Shown here one piece after another: positions 51,585 through 63,426 of a DNA stretch of 64,000 nucleotides. A program made the position numbers and the translations under genes. Each line of letters starts with the position of its first letter. Position 1 is the first letter of the stretch. This DNA comes from Calonectria ilicicola (lineage: Eukaryota; Ascomycota; Sordariomycetes; Hypocreales; Nectriaceae), in assembly GCA_020809705.1 (NCBI GenBank), contig CP085828.1, positions 7,068,001 to 7,132,000 of the forward strand. The letters run 5' to 3'. Below the pieces are notes generated by a model. The model was not told where the DNA came from. It saw only the letters and a program-made list of their open reading frames with translations, and did not search any database.

Positions 51585-54218
51585 CTAGTGTCCGCCTTGT
51601 GCTGGAGCGTCGTGTTCCGCAGCGCCGCCTCGTCCATGGGTGAGTCCCGGCGACAGTCCCGGCGAGAGCCCCGGTGAGAGATGACCGCCTTCTACTGTCG
51701 TCGTTGTGTATCCGCCGGCCCCTGCCCCCGCGTATCCCGTAGTCCCGGCCGTGTCTGTCGGTGGCTGTATTCCGGAGAGATCGGGCCCGCTGTCAAACAG
51801 CCCGCTGTACCGGCTCCGTCTCCGCGCGCCCTTGTCGTTCCAGTCCATCATGCCGATCGCCGGCGACCGGTACAGTTGCTTGGGCTTTTCCTGAGTCACA
51901 TCGCCCTCCAGCCCAAAGCCCTGTGTCGTCTCTCCGGAGTGGCCCGGCACCACGCCGAATCCCACCTTCAGGTCGCGAATCTCCCGCTCGCGATCCCAGC
52001 GCACCTTGTTGAGGCTCTGAGCTCGCGTGGCTGCGACAATCGACGAGAACCGCGTATCGCGCATGTAACCCAGCTCGCGAATAGCCATCAGCCCCAGTAT
52101 CACAGCAATCAGGGCAAGCAGAATCGACACTGAATACACTGCCCAGAGGTCGCCTTCCTGGTAGATATATGTGTTGACGACACGCTGTCGCAAGCAAGGA
52201 TACTTTGTGCTGGCACCTCCTGGGTTCGGTCCGCTGGGAAGTGAGGGATCGGCGGCCCAAGACACAGCGATGAAGGAGGGATTTGCGAGCATAGATAGGA
52301 GGATCTCTTCATAAAACTTTTCAATTTCTCTGGGAAAGTTGGCCACGGGTAAATAGTTGGGCTGTGTGATTAGACGGGTCTCGAGAAACTCGGTTTCCGA
52401 GACAATGTTGGGCATTTTGATGGTTCCGTTGATAAAGGTACGCATCATTTTACCCACGGAATGGTACGCAGCGATGCGGCGGTACTTTTCGACATCGGTC
52501 GCGAGAACGAAGTTGGTTCGAGGTACGGCCGTTGTGTTGTCCCAGGTCCCATCGTCGTAGTCCAGCTCTCCTCGGATGAACTTGGTATCGATAACATTGC
52601 CCTTGTCCTTGCGGCCCGTGACGGTCACATTTTGGATGGCGTTGGTGTAGTTGAAGGTGACATTGTAGTCAAACAGGCGGTACTGACATCCCATAATCTT
52701 TGGAGTGTAAGCCTCGTACCATCCCTTGACAGTGTTGTTGACAGGCTGGATTTTGGTTAGGTTCTCGACAGACGCGTATCCAATCCAGATCATCGGTTCG
52801 GTCTTGAAAGCTCCAAGCTCTGCGGGGTATGGTTGGCTCATCTTTGGCACTCCACCTTGGCCGGTGTCGAGTTCTTGAGCAGGGTAATCTCCCTCGTCGG
52901 TTACGGCGTAGTACGAATAGTTGCCGTTGGGGATGATGTCGCTCGTGTTAAAGCGCGGCAACATTCCGTCCAGCTCCTTGACTTCGGAATTTATGCCACT
53001 GGCGACTTCTTGGCACTTGTATCCGGGAGCAGTGAATCCAATGGTGTAGGAGCAGTTCCATCCGCTGCCACAAATTTCTTGGGGCACACCCCTTCTCATA
53101 ACCGTCCTCAGGTTAAACTTGGCGCGATTGGCAATCGTCTTGAACTGCTGACTCGGCAGTGTCCAGTAGTCGAAGGAATTGTTGTTACTGGGCTCAGGGA
53201 CACTAATGGTGTTATTCCAGACCGAGACGGACAGCTCAAAAATGTTCCCCATAGGCACGGGTATGCGCCAGTTGAGGTTCTCCTCGTGAGAAAAGTTGAG
53301 GGTGCGCACCGATGGGCACGTCGTGTTCTGAGCCTGCGCACGTGGCTGCACTGACAGCGTCTCGGACGTCAGAATGACAATCAACGGAGTGCACCAGATG
53401 TACAGCGCCAAGCACATGGCCAGCTTGGCGCTCTTCAACGCCTCCCAATTGAAAAGGGCAGAGAGATCCTCAGACGCCGCGAAAAGAGAGTCGACGGCTC
53501 CCAGGCTGAGCATCTTGCGGCGCACCATCATCCATGCTCGTTGGCGGAATGCCAATATGACGGCAGTGACGAGACTGGCCTTTGACAAGAAAGCGATTGC
53601 TGTTCCGTACCTCAGCTTCTTCATCTGATCATGTGCCTCCTTGCCCTCGAGGCTCGCGTAGAATAAATGGTGCCCGATGGCGAACAGTATACCACAAACG
53701 AGGAAGAAGATCATGGTCCAGGACATGAGCCAAAAGTCCTCGTACAAGTCCCACGCGCGGGCGAAGAAGCCACGGGCACCTGGCGGATAATTTTTTGGAC
53801 GGGCATTTTCGGCCAAGGGATCGAGAAGCTCCGTCTGGCTGCCCTCTCTGTTGTGGAATCCATATCTCGGGCTCGGAGTCGGTGCAAATGTGTCCCAGGC
53901 GGTGGGCTGTGCGGTGTTGTAAGGGTAGTTCGGTTCGTTGCTCGGCGGTGCGGCTCGCGGCATGTATTCTGGTAGGGACGGGGCATGGCCGGGAGTTGTC
54001 GCGATGCCCGGCGTGGCGGGGTCGGCGAATGGGTTGGAGTAGTTGCCAGTATAACCGAGTTCGGGCGGTCGGTGAAAGACCATCTGAGGAGTTATGGGAG
54101 AGACGGCGTCATCTTGTGGCGGAGGTTGATGTGGTGTTGTTTGGCGTGTTTGCAGTTGTTCTGGCTGGCCGGCTTCTCTGGTCGGTCTCCAGTCGGCGGG
54201 GTTGCTCTGGTGCTCCAT
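51585..54218 (-). CDS. Large four-helix membrane glycoprotein (function unknown)
   Basis: A single exon encodes 877 residues from an ATG opening MEHQSNPADW. The first 170 residues are Pro-rich and disordered. Helices follow at WTMIFFLVCGILFAIG, AIAFLSKASLVTAVILAF and AMCLALYIWCTPLIVIL, then a long loop of about 450 residues with many N-x-S/T sites and cysteines, and a last helix VSILLALIAVILGLMAI. The C-terminal tail has tandem LSPG repeats (about three) and charged stretches. This matches a widespread fungal family often labelled formylmethionine-deformylase-like in databases, a name with no biochemical support here. Topology suggests a plasma-membrane or ER protein with a luminal or extracellular domain. 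The in-frame codons upstream of 54218 lack a better ATG. Confidence 0.8.
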   Translation of the reverse strand: MEHQSNPADWRPTREAGQPEQLQTRQTTPHQPPPQDDAVSPITPQMVFHRPPELGYTGNYSNPFADPATPGIATTPGHAPSLPEYMPRAAPPSNEPNYPYNTAQPTAWDTFAPTPSPRYGFHNREGSQTELLDPLAENARPKNYPPGARGFFARAWDLYEDFWLMSWTMIFFLVCGILFAIGHHLFYASLEGKEAHDQMKKLRYGTAIAFLSKASLVTAVILAFRQRAWMMVRRKMLSLGAVDSLFAASEDLSALFNWEALKSAKLAMCLALYIWCTPLIVILTSETLSVQPRAQAQNTTCPSVRTLNFSHEENLNWRIPVPMGNIFELSVSVWNNTISVPEPSNNNSFDYWTLPSQQFKTIANRAKFNLRTVMRRGVPQEICGSGWNCSYTIGFTAPGYKCQEVASGINSEVKELDGMLPRFNTSDIIPNGNYSYYAVTDEGDYPAQELDTGQGGVPKMSQPYPAELGAFKTEPMIWIGYASVENLTKIQPVNNTVKGWYEAYTPKIMGCQYRLFDYNVTFNYTNAIQNVTVTGRKDKGNVIDTKFIRGELDYDDGTWDNTTAVPRTNFVLATDVEKYRRIAAYHSVGKMMRTFINGTIKMPNIVSETEFLETRLITQPNYLPVANFPREIEKFYEEILLSMLANPSFIAVSWAADPSLPSGPNPGGASTKYPCLRQRVVNTYIYQEGDLWAVYSVSILLALIAVILGLMAIRELGYMRDTRFSSIVAATRAQSLNKVRWDREREIRDLKVGFGVVPGHSGETTQGFGLEGDVTQEKPKQLYRSPAIGMMDWNDKGARRRSRYSGLFDSGPDLSGIQPPTDTAGTTGYAGAGAGGYTTTTVEGGHLSPGLSPGLSPGLTHGRGGAAEHDAPAQGGH

Positions 54219-56377
54219 GGTGCAGACCAGGCCGGCTTGGCATCCAGATGGATTGGTGGCCTGCAGCAGAGAGGAAACAGGTTCAACGCACTGCAAGTGT
54301 AAGCGCAGGCACAGGCACAGGCTCAGGTACAGGCGCGAGCACAAGCAGGGTCTCTTTGGAGGAGAGCGGCGTTGGGGTAGTCATATTAAGACTGACTGGT
54401 GGATAGCATAGCATTCATTAGCAACAGCACACAAAGGCTGGGGTTGTCGGCCCCCTCACGGTGCGTCTCGATCTGGCTAGAGAGCGTCTAGCATTGCGGT
54501 GCGTTGCGGAGCACTGCTGCATCCCCAGTCCCCAATAGTTGCGCCACTAGACCCAGCGGGGGGGTTCCAGGCCCATCTCAGCTGCTTCAGCCCTAGCGAA
54601 AACCCAGTTGAGGACGTAGCTTCGCAGGTGATGTGGCATCCACGGGTACGCAACTGACATGCCGGCATGGCTGAGCGTACGACAGTGCCGCGACCCAATA
54701 AGTGGCCGTCAGCAGCATGTCACAGGCCGCGCTGGTTGGCGGATGGCTGCATGCGCTGCGGTCAGCAATTGGTGTGAAGATCATGGATGGATTTCTCGTT
54801 TTCGGTATTGCCTATGCTGGAGCGGAAACACCACGACCATGACCGCGACCACGGCACACGAGCCGTGACACCCTTGCGCTGCCGGTCGACACCACAGGGG
54901 ACTGGTTTCGCAAATTCCCCAAAGCAGCGAGCAGCAGTGGGGGCTGGCCCCAGGCTTGGAGATCGCCGACCATCTGAAATTTCATCATCCATGTCCGCAC
55001 TATAAGCGTCCCGCGAACCAGGGTCGCGCTCCTCATGGAGTCGTCTCGCTTCGGTGGCCTCAGCCAAGCCCCTCTCCCCCTCTCCACGCCGGACCAGTTG
55101 TGGTCGTGGCTGTGAGACTGGATCCGGGCGCCCATTCAGCCCAACCTCTTGCGAGTATTTTCGTCTTGCGGTGTTTGTGTTTGGCTGTGTGGCCGCCGCC
55201 TTGTCTCGCGCCAGTGGCCGCCACAAGACCCATGTGATGCCGTGTGGGCGAGGGGCTGTCGACAGTTCCAGACTTCGCGCGGGCCTCCCGACATGGGAAA
55301 GTCTGCTGCACGTATGGCAATTGGTTTGTGTGGGCTGTGTTGTTTGCCAGGATTGTCTTGTACAAAGGGAACCCCCAATCCATTTTGTCTGTCCTTGTGC
55401 TCCCAACCAAACGAGTGGCGTCGACGTGCGTGTCCAGCTGGGAATTCGACGTCGAATCATCCGGTGCCCATCTTGGGACAGGATGACGATGACCTTTGGG
55501 TATCGGTATCGGCATATCTGAGGTTTTATTGCATCAATCACTACGTGGTCCCTCCAAATGCTAAAATGCCCGTCCGTTGCAGTGGTTGGTTCGTTGTTTC
55601 GCTTGGTGGCCAAGACCTGCAGCATCATTGCACTGCCGATCCACGCTGCCGGGGGCCCACTCAGTTGAGTGCACATCAAGCTTAACAGAAGCATCAATCT
55701 CGATGGCCATGGCGCGTTTCATAGTTACCCATCAACCATTTCGCTCCCCATCCAAAATCAAATTCACCGTATTTTCAAATAGACCGGATTTTAGGTGGTA
55801 TTTCATCAATACGAGATGACATGACATGCCTCAACCCAACAACGAGCTTTGTCAGACTTTTTCCCTTTTTTACCACCACGCCAAATTATTTCCACGGACC
55901 ACAGGGCTGAGCAGGGCCCACTCATCGTTAGTCTGCCTCCAGCGGCCCCCAACCGCTCCGAATATCCGAATACCACCAACCAGCACACACACGCACACTC
56001 GTTTGATGCTATGCCGCTTTGGCGGCGAGAGGCTACAGGTATCCAAAATAGCATCCGCGAACGCTAAATGAGGAAGAACACTGGGCGAAGCAAATAGACA
56101 TTCAGGTGAGGCAACCAGGTGGGTTGGGTTTGCATCGCCATCGCCCACGCGGCCGACGTCAGGTCATGAACCGGCAGTCCAAACTGCAAACCGCAACCGA
56201 ACTGATCGCCTACAATGCAACGTCGGGAAGGATTTCCGTTGGGTCAATGATGCTGATTCAAGTCACGTGGAATTAATATGTAGCTTGGTTGATGGTGCCA
56301 TGAACTAGAACGACTCGAGCCAATGACTGAGCCGCACCTTATCGTTGGATGTAAAGCTTAAACTAGAAATCTACCCA
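54219..56377. other. 2.2 kb spacer with overlapping chance ORFs
   Basis: This GC-rich stretch carries long frames in several directions (up to 311 codons on the minus strand at 54762-55697) that overlap each other and lack any family motif or splice support. They read as compositional artefacts of the leader and promoter of the membrane glycoprotein gene. Two AC-rich runs lie near 55980. Confidence 0.5.
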
Positions 56378-57439
56378 TTAAAATGTGAACGCCTCCACTT
56401 CTACCGTTGTATTTTCTTCAAGCGCGTCGTTGACCGCTTGGCAAACAGTCATGGCTGCTATTCCTGCTGCAACTGAGCAGCTTGGCTCCTCTTGTCCTCT
56501 AATTACTCTCACAAAGTGGCTTAGCTGCAGCTCGAAAGGAATTCCTTCTGGGACTGGAATCTGGTCCTTGGCCAACTCGGAGTTCCACGACTTTTGCGTG
56601 CCATTGTATGACCATACCGTCATGTCTGGAACGCTTAGAGACCCCTCAGTGCCAAAGATGCGGTAAAAGTCCTGCCCGGACTTGGGAAGGAGTGGGTTCT
56701 CTCCTGTGCCAGCCTCAAAGCTGTATGGAGAGGGGACATTGTCCGAAATAAAAAAGCTGCCCACAACACCCGACTTAAATCGTAATGTCAGCACAGCACC
56801 TTCTGCAGCCTCAAAACCACGCTCAGAAACAGTCTTTTCCGCATGTACTCGGACAATAGGCCCAAACAGATGGTGAAGCAAGTCGACCTCGTGAATCAAG
56901 TTGATTAGAATCACTCCGGCAGTCTTTTCTCTTCGCCATTCTACATCAAAGTAGTCGAGAGGCTTGAATGTCGCCCAGATTCCGTTGATGGCGATAACCT
57001 TGCCTAATGAACCAGACGATACGATTTCTTTTGCCTTGACCATATATGGGTTGAAGCGGCGGTGATGTCCAACGATTGCCTTGACATTTGAGTTTTGCAA
57101 CTGCTTCATTAAATTCTTGCCGCTCTCAATGTCGGTGCAAACCGGTTTCTCGACCAAGACGTGAACACCTGCAGCCACTAGTTCCTCTGCAATTGGAACA
57201 TGGGTGTGATTTGGTGTACAAATAATCGCGGCGTCGGGTTTGTGTGAAGACGCTAGTAGTTCCGAGACAGTCTTGTAGTATGCGGTGCCAAGCTCCTCGG
57301 CTAGCTTTTGGCCTCCAGGCATCAGATCGACAATGGCCGCAAGCTCAGCATCGTTGCTCCCGACAACTGTTCTGGCATGTCGAGGACCGATCAATCCCAC
57401 ACCGATAACGGCGATCTTGACCTTTGGAAATTCTGACAT
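56378..57439 (-). CDS. Gfo/Idh/MocA-family NAD(P)-dependent oxidoreductase
   Basis: A single exon encodes 353 residues. The nucleotide motif IAVIGVGLIGPRHAR is at the N-terminus. The ICTPNHTHVPIAEE strand follows, then the family EKP motif (LVEKPVC, near residue 97) whose lysine is catalytic. The C-terminal domain has NLIHEVDLLHHLFGP, where the His-x2-Asp pair acts in catalysis. Length and motifs match inositol-2-dehydrogenase-like members, which oxidise sugars or cyclitols with NAD(P). The substrate cannot be read. The ATG at 57439 opens MSEFPKVKIAV without a presequence, so the protein should be cytosolic. Confidence 0.9.
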   Translation of the reverse strand: MSEFPKVKIAVIGVGLIGPRHARTVVGSNDAELAAIVDLMPGGQKLAEELGTAYYKTVSELLASSHKPDAAIICTPNHTHVPIAEELVAAGVHVLVEKPVCTDIESGKNLMKQLQNSNVKAIVGHHRRFNPYMVKAKEIVSSGSLGKVIAINGIWATFKPLDYFDVEWRREKTAGVILINLIHEVDLLHHLFGPIVRVHAEKTVSERGFEAAEGAVLTLRFKSGVVGSFFISDNVPSPYSFEAGTGENPLLPKSGQDFYRIFGTEGSLSVPDMTVWSYNGTQKSWNSELAKDQIPVPEGIPFELQLSHFVRVIRGQEEPSCSVAAGIAAMTVCQAVNDALEENTTVEVEAFTF

Positions 57440-58217
57440 TTTTTAAGCGATGTAGTTGGTGAATCAAAGGTGATTTCTGAGTTGAGTTGTCAACGTGCAA
57501 CAGGACTTGTCGCGTCAAATCGCTTGGGTCCTGGCAGCCAGAAATCCTTGAACAAATAATGACCTCTCTTATATCCTGTCAGATCATGCAACCAGATCGC
57601 TCCATTCGATGCCGTCTTGGCAAAACGTTTTCCCTAACTCGATGTGGGGTGCATGCCTCCACGCGGAGAAGCGGGGTCATTCGCAGAGGGGTGGTCTGTC
57701 CTGGAGGCTTAACTGAAAATATGCTAGGTTGGTAAACATTCTCCCGAACTCCCCGTCTCGAATCTCGCAAATCCCACAGGCATTGGCCAATCGGTAGAAT
57801 AATGTGCCACATCAGTGACTATTTTAACCAACATACGATTTTTCGATAAATACTTACATCAGACGATAATTCTCACTTGGCAAAGGCACTAGAACAATAC
57901 CCCGCCCCAAGCGCTGGCTGAGGTGAGACATTTTTTTTATTCGGCGTGTTGCAAAAAAACAAATTCCAGAAGGTTTCTGTTTAAATTTAGTTCATCTCAA
58001 ATTTGTAAAATGAGAAATTAGGAATATCGAAAGTGGTTTGCCTGAACCGGGTTCTCGTATATGGGACACAGGAATCTGACTGAGTCGACTATACAAGAGG
58101 AGTATCATTCCTGTTGGCGACAGAAAGAACACATAATACACGAAACAGTATCGAGAGATGAAGTAAAAAAGTTCAGAGATAGTGACTAGCTAAATAAGAC
58201 TAACTCGCTTATATACA
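57440..58217. other. Intergenic spacer
   Basis: About 0.8 kb between two minus-strand genes. A T9 run lies near 57931 and A/T-rich sequence near 57950-58020. No coding frame is supported. Confidence 0.5.
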
Positions 58218-60945
58218 TTAATCAGCACTTGCCGTGGAGTCAAAACTTGACTTTCCCTTCAGGGTAGGCTTTTCCACCACGGCGTGCTTGGCTTGCAACA
58301 CGAGCAAACTAACATTCTGAATCGCGCTCTTCTTGATCTCCTTGGCAAGACCAGAAGCAACAGAGCCGAGCGTAGTCCTTAGTCCAATTGATTCAGAGCC
58401 AGAGGCCTCACTAACAGACTTTGGCACTGAGCGGCCGATCAAGAAGGTGATTGACTGTCCGTTACGAGGCTGAATATCAAGTAGATTGGTAGCCAGAGAC
58501 GAAGCATCTTGTGAAATTGTGGTAAAGGTGATTCGATTGGCACTAGTGCTGGAGACGCGAGATTTGATCCTCTCAAATTCGATGTCCTCATTGCCTTGCC
58601 TGCCTTCTAGGGAGACGATCTCTACCTTCATATTTTCCGTTTCGGCAAACTGCAACGCCAGGCGCACGGCGTAAATGTCATCAGCAGTTCCCGTGTATAG
58701 TGCACAAACGCGCTTCTCTCGGCGGCTCTCGGCGGTGCGGAACTTGACTATGGATGGATCGTGGACCTCGTTTCTGCTCCGTCCAGAAACTTGCCTCGAA
58801 AGGGGTAATGGCTGGCCGCTGGCTGGTTCCAGAAGCGTGCTCTCCATAAACACACCCACGTTAGCGACCGAACTGGTTTGATCAAAAATATTCTTGATCA
58901 GGAACGAGAAATCTCCATTGGAAAGAGGGTCGCCTCTTGATGCACTGTAAAACGATGGGAGTTCTGAAATAGTTCCAGTTTCGCTCCATGGGACCAGAAC
59001 TAGATCGGCAGTGAGTTTTGCCGCCTCGGTAGCGAGCGTATCCGCAAACGATTCTTCGGGAACAACCGCAATCTGTCCGGTAACTTCGACATCGCGAGAG
59101 GTATTATTTGCAGAGGTGCCGAACGCTTTGATGATGGGATCGTGACCAGCATACTCTTCGATTTCAGATACCTTCATCACCGACGAGTTTCGTTCAGTTA
59201 GACCGACCAAACGGCATCCGTGGATGCTTAGCAGTGGCTGTGGAGGCGTTGACCTTTCCTTAGACTCTGGGGATGTGGCCAAGGCTGGATGAGCCACACT
59301 CTTTTCTGAAGATTCATGGTTTTCTCCATCTGTAGTACTATCGTTTGAATTATCGTCGCTGGGTCCGGCAGTAAAGAGAGAAACCGCGGAGAAGAGGCTG
59401 GATAGCCCATCGGTCCTAAGATAGACTAGAATTTTGCTGGGAGCGTCTTTGCTTTCTCCACCGGTTTCGGCATCTTCATGGGGTTCAAGCGAGTTTCCCT
59501 CCCAATCAATCTTGCCCTGCTTCCACAATTCCAGCTTCCTTTGATATGAGGGCGGGTATAGCCAGCTAGTTAGTGGTGCTGTGGCGAATGTGGTAACGAG
59601 AGCCATTACAACGAAGATGGTAAAAGTTCGGGTGCTGAGAATCTTGGCTTGCAGCCCAATGTTCAGAACAATAAGCTCCACGAGACCCTTGCAGGACATG
59701 AGGGTTCCAATGGTGAATGACTCCCGCCAAACCAACCCATTCAAGCGTGCGCCCAAAGTGCCACCAAGCAACTTGCTAAAGAACGCTGTGATGATTACTG
59801 CAATTACGTAACCCCAAATAATCCCGCTGTCGAGTAGTGAAAGATTTGTGTTGATGCCGGAGAGCGCAAAGAACAGGGGAACGAAGAGCGTTGAAATTAG
59901 ATCTTCAATCTTTTCTGTTAGTTTGATAGCGAAACCGCCCTCATGAGGACACATTAGCCCAACCATGAATGCACCGAAAATGGAGTGAACACCAATGACG
60001 CTTGTAAAGAATGCAGACGCGAAAACGAGCAAAATTGTCAATGCGACGACTGCCTCAGTCGGCCCATTCTCCAGACTCTTAGTCCTTCGAAGCACCCACA
60101 TGAAGCATGGGCGAACAGCAAATGCTAGAAATAGAGCGAATCCCACAGTCACAAGCAAGATCCAAACAGCTGTGACACCTGCACCAGAGTTGACCAAGGT
60201 CACGCATAGGGCCAGCAGAATCCAACCGACAACGTCATTGACGATACCGGAAGTAAGGACGATGACACCCACGCTAGTGTTTAACAGCTTCAGGGAGGTA
60301 AGAATTCGGCAGAGAACGGGGAATGCGGTGATCGCAATGGCAATTCCGATAAACAGAGCGAATATTCCGAAGCTAATTGGGGCCAGTTCGGGGTCATCGC
60401 CAAATTCGTGGTAAAGCCCGTAAGCGAGGGCGACGCCACAACCGAAAGGAATCGCCATATCCAGCGTGGCCACACCGATTGCAATGCGCCAATTGCGCAA
60501 CAGATACATTAAGTTAATTTCCATACCGACCAGGAATAGGTAAAGAATGAGACCAATATTAGCCGCAAGTCGGAAAGGGGCCATTCCCTCCTTGGGAAAG
60601 ATGGCATCAGTGAAGCCTGGGATGCGACCAAGTACAGATGGACCAAGAATAATTCCCTGATTGCACAACTCGTTAAGTGACTGATAAATATGGAAGTTGT
60701 GGTGAGATAAAATGGCGACTAACAGTAATGACTTCCGCAATGACCCTTGGTTCGCGTATCTTGCCGAGAGGCCAGTACAGTAGTCTGGTGAGAGTGATGA
60801 CGATTGTCGCCTGGATGATGAAGAGGATGATTGGGTCGGAGGGATTGTAGACGGTGGGGTTGAGACCTTCGAAGATGCCACCTTGCGAAGGAGCTCGGTC
60901 GCCAGTCGCAGAAGCCGCCGCCGCCGCCGTGGTTGTGGTAGACAT
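58218..60945 (-). CDS. kha1: K+/H+ antiporter, Kha1-type (CPA2)
   Basis: Exons 60724-60945 and 58218-60656 over a 67 bp intron (GTTAGT to CAG) give 886 residues. Splicing restores the family signature VIAEVITGIILGPSVLGR at residues 68-85. The Na+/H+ exchanger domain continues with LILYLFLVGMEIN, the ITAFPVLCRIL motif, LTSGIVNDVVGWILLA with the ion-site Asp, and later helices to about residue 480. The C-terminal 390 residues are soluble and contain a stretch like a universal-stress-protein fold (VCALYTGTADDIYAVRLALQFAE). Kha1 moves K+ against H+ in Golgi-like compartments and supports growth at alkaline pH. Here MSTTTT starts the protein; the open frame upstream of 60945 also contains ATG codons. 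Confidence 0.92.
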
Positions 60946-62157
60946 GTCGTGTCGATCCAGGAACAACTGGTTTGGTGGAAAGACAGTCTTGAGTGCGACA
61001 GCGAGCGGGGGGATGCGAGCCTTGAAGAATAAAACAAAAGTACAATGCACAGCCTGGATCGCGGTCACATGTGAGGGGAAGATAAGCATAATAGTAAGTT
61101 TAGCCTCCTCTGCCGCCGAGAGGATTTGATTAGGCTGTCTTGGCAGGTCTTGGCGAGGCCACCAACACCGGGGAGTTCGGGTATGTCTGGGAGGGGAAGC
61201 TCAGCACTAGGGTTGACCGCCCAATCCATTGCAGCTTGGCAAGTCTTGGCCTACCTATTGAATCTGTCGGTGGCTTTTAAAGTATTGCGTATGACAGGAA
61301 GCCACAAGAGAACTGTTGGTCTGGGTGCCAGAAGATCTGTTCAGCTGAGTTGACAGGCTGCCCACCATGTTCGACTTCGAATTGGGAATACTGTGTGTGC
61401 TAAAAGCTGCGAAAAACCGTTTAAGATTTACATGCGAGCTAGTAGTAGCGTCACAGTCCCTGTTGTGATGATTCTTTCTTGGTTAGGAAAAGGAATCGGA
61501 AAGATGTGGGCATCAGGGAGCGTGCCGTTGATTGATCAGCGCCGTTAGCGATGACCAAGCAGCCGCCTACTAAAATGCCAAAAATAAAACAAACAAGCTG
61601 ATTTATCTCACTCATTACACGCTTTTCCTTTAGTGTAAATGAATGAATAAAGTTCATCACTGGCTAGGTGCAGTACTGTGCTTTAGCTGCGTGCTTAGCG
61701 TCGGGGGTGCACCATAATTGTGTGGATGATGTGAGTTACGCGTCGCGTATGCAAAGTAGCTTTCTGTTCTTTGTCTGGGTTGCCACCCCCTTTCCTCAAC
61801 AGCGCGTCAACTACGCTGGAGTTGGCCAAATGGCAATGATGAAAACAATGGCGAGGCGTCATATGTAAATTCTTCAAAGGAGAATTACTGAAAAATGATA
61901 TTGAACATTCACGTAGACCGAATAATAATACCCTTGCCGCCTGGATAGTGTGCCGCCGTATCTTTCCCCTCGCCGTTGTTGACGCTTGTCTGCTACATTG
62001 TCACTGGCAAAAGCTGAAACAAGATGTTTGTGGTGATTCGCGCCGAGTAAATAAATAAAAGGGCACGTGGCATTTGGTAGCCAAATAGCTACATGTCAGA
62101 TTCTCAAGGCCCCCCCTTATTTTCCTCCACCCGTTCACACTGAGCACCAGCGTGGCC
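60946..62157. other. Divergent promoter region, kha1 / APH-fold gene
   Basis: About 1.2 kb between genes transcribed apart. The small frames on both strands overlap and lack family features. AATAAATAAAAG at 62048-62059 lies about 100 bp before the next ATG and could be a core promoter element. No repeats are obvious. Confidence 0.5.
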
Positions 62158-63426
62158 ATGACCCAACGCTCGACTTCCCCCTTCGAGGATGACGCCGTCT
62201 GTTATGGCAGCGACGACGACGACCGGCTTCGTTCTTCCATCACTTCCACACGCTACTACTACTTCCAAGAGCCCACTGCAACCCTGTTGCCCCGGATCTT
62301 GCCCTTCGCCCTTCGCCAGTTGTGGCCCGACGCCCAAGCCGTTGACATCTCTGTCAAGTATCTGAAGGGAGGGAGCTTTAATCGCATCATATCCCTGACT
62401 CGCTGCCAGGAGAGCTACATCTTGCGTATTCCTCGATGCTTGGATGATGCCCACGTCGACCGTGATGCGGCTTCCATCTGCTTCCTGAATTCCAACACCC
62501 CTGGGATTCCAGTTCCGGCTGTCATAACTTTTGATCACACGAAAGACAACTACCTAGAGGCACCTTATATGGTTCAAAGTCTAATCCAAGGCACTAGTCT
62601 CAAGTCCATTTACTCCGCTTTAGACCATACGCAGAAATGCAATGTCGCCCGCGAGCTTGGTCTAATACTTCGTCGAATGCTACAGACTCGGAGCTCTGAT
62701 GCTAGTTACATCTCGTTCCCTCCTGGCCAAGAATCACTCCACGCGCCCTTCTATGTCGCTCCAATTCACACAACCCACTTCCCCGCGCCTATCCCTTACT
62801 CCGACTCCACGAAAAAGGATGAGGCTGGAGCATACGACTTATTTGTTTCCTCATTTCATAAACACAAGGAAGAGGAGCGAAAGATAGACTGCCGATATAT
62901 GTGCCAATACTTCGACGCCCTTGAGGACATAGCGTCTGACATGAACCTGATGGGTTTGTTTGACGACACGCCAAACTGTCTCGCTCACCTCGACTTTTAT
63001 CCTCGCAACATAATGGTGAATTCTGATAGTCATTCCGGTGAGCTGGCTATCTCCGCTGTTTTGGATTGGGATAGTGCAATATTTGCTCCAATGTTCGTCT
63101 CCTGCGCGCCCCCTATGTGGATTTGGGCTCAATCGGACGATGAAAAAGAAGATGTGGAGGAATGGGAGTCTAGCGGTGAGCCCAAAACTGAACAAGACCG
63201 GAAGCTAAAAACAATTTTTGAGGATGCTGCTGGGTCTGACTATTTGCGGTTTGCAAACAGCCCACATTACCGTCTTGCAAGAAGATTGTTTCGATATGCC
63301 GTCTATGGAGCCGGCTCTAGCGATCAAATACGTGGTGGGATTGTGGTAATGAGAAAATGGGAAGAATTGACACAAGACGATACAGAGTTTTCGATCTGTT
63401 TTGTTAGAACGCTTTTTGACTCTTGA
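62158..63426 (+). CDS. APH-fold phosphotransferase-like protein
   Basis: A single exon encodes 422 residues from MTQRSTSPF. The kinase-like APH fold is visible: a glycine-containing nucleotide-binding strand (VKYLKGGSFNRIISL), the YILRIPR strand with the likely phosphate-binding region, a helical lobe, the catalytic loop LAHLDFYPRNIMV (Asp and Asn in place), and the VLDWDSAIFAP metal-binding motif. The canonical catalytic loop reads HGDLHPGN; here it is HLDFYPRN, with all polar key residues kept. Fungal genomes hold many such proteins, some acting on small metabolites and some of unknown substrate. A gene for resistance cannot be inferred. The start at 62158 follows an ACCAGCGTGGCCATG context. 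Confidence 0.8.
   Translation: MTQRSTSPFEDDAVCYGSDDDDRLRSSITSTRYYYFQEPTATLLPRILPFALRQLWPDAQAVDISVKYLKGGSFNRIISLTRCQESYILRIPRCLDDAHVDRDAASICFLNSNTPGIPVPAVITFDHTKDNYLEAPYMVQSLIQGTSLKSIYSALDHTQKCNVARELGLILRRMLQTRSSDASYISFPPGQESLHAPFYVAPIHTTHFPAPIPYSDSTKKDEAGAYDLFVSSFHKHKEEERKIDCRYMCQYFDALEDIASDMNLMGLFDDTPNCLAHLDFYPRNIMVNSDSHSGELAISAVLDWDSAIFAPMFVSCAPPMWIWAQSDDEKEDVEEWESSGEPKTEQDRKLKTIFEDAAGSDYLRFANSPHYRLARRLFRYAVYGAGSSDQIRGGIVVMRKWEELTQDDTEFSICFVRTLFDS

Noticed and set aside
54762..55697. A 311-codon minus-strand frame
   Set aside because: It overlaps long frames on the plus strand, is compositionally odd (Arg/Thr/Pro-rich), has no recognisable domain and lies in the GC-rich leader and promoter of the membrane glycoprotein gene.
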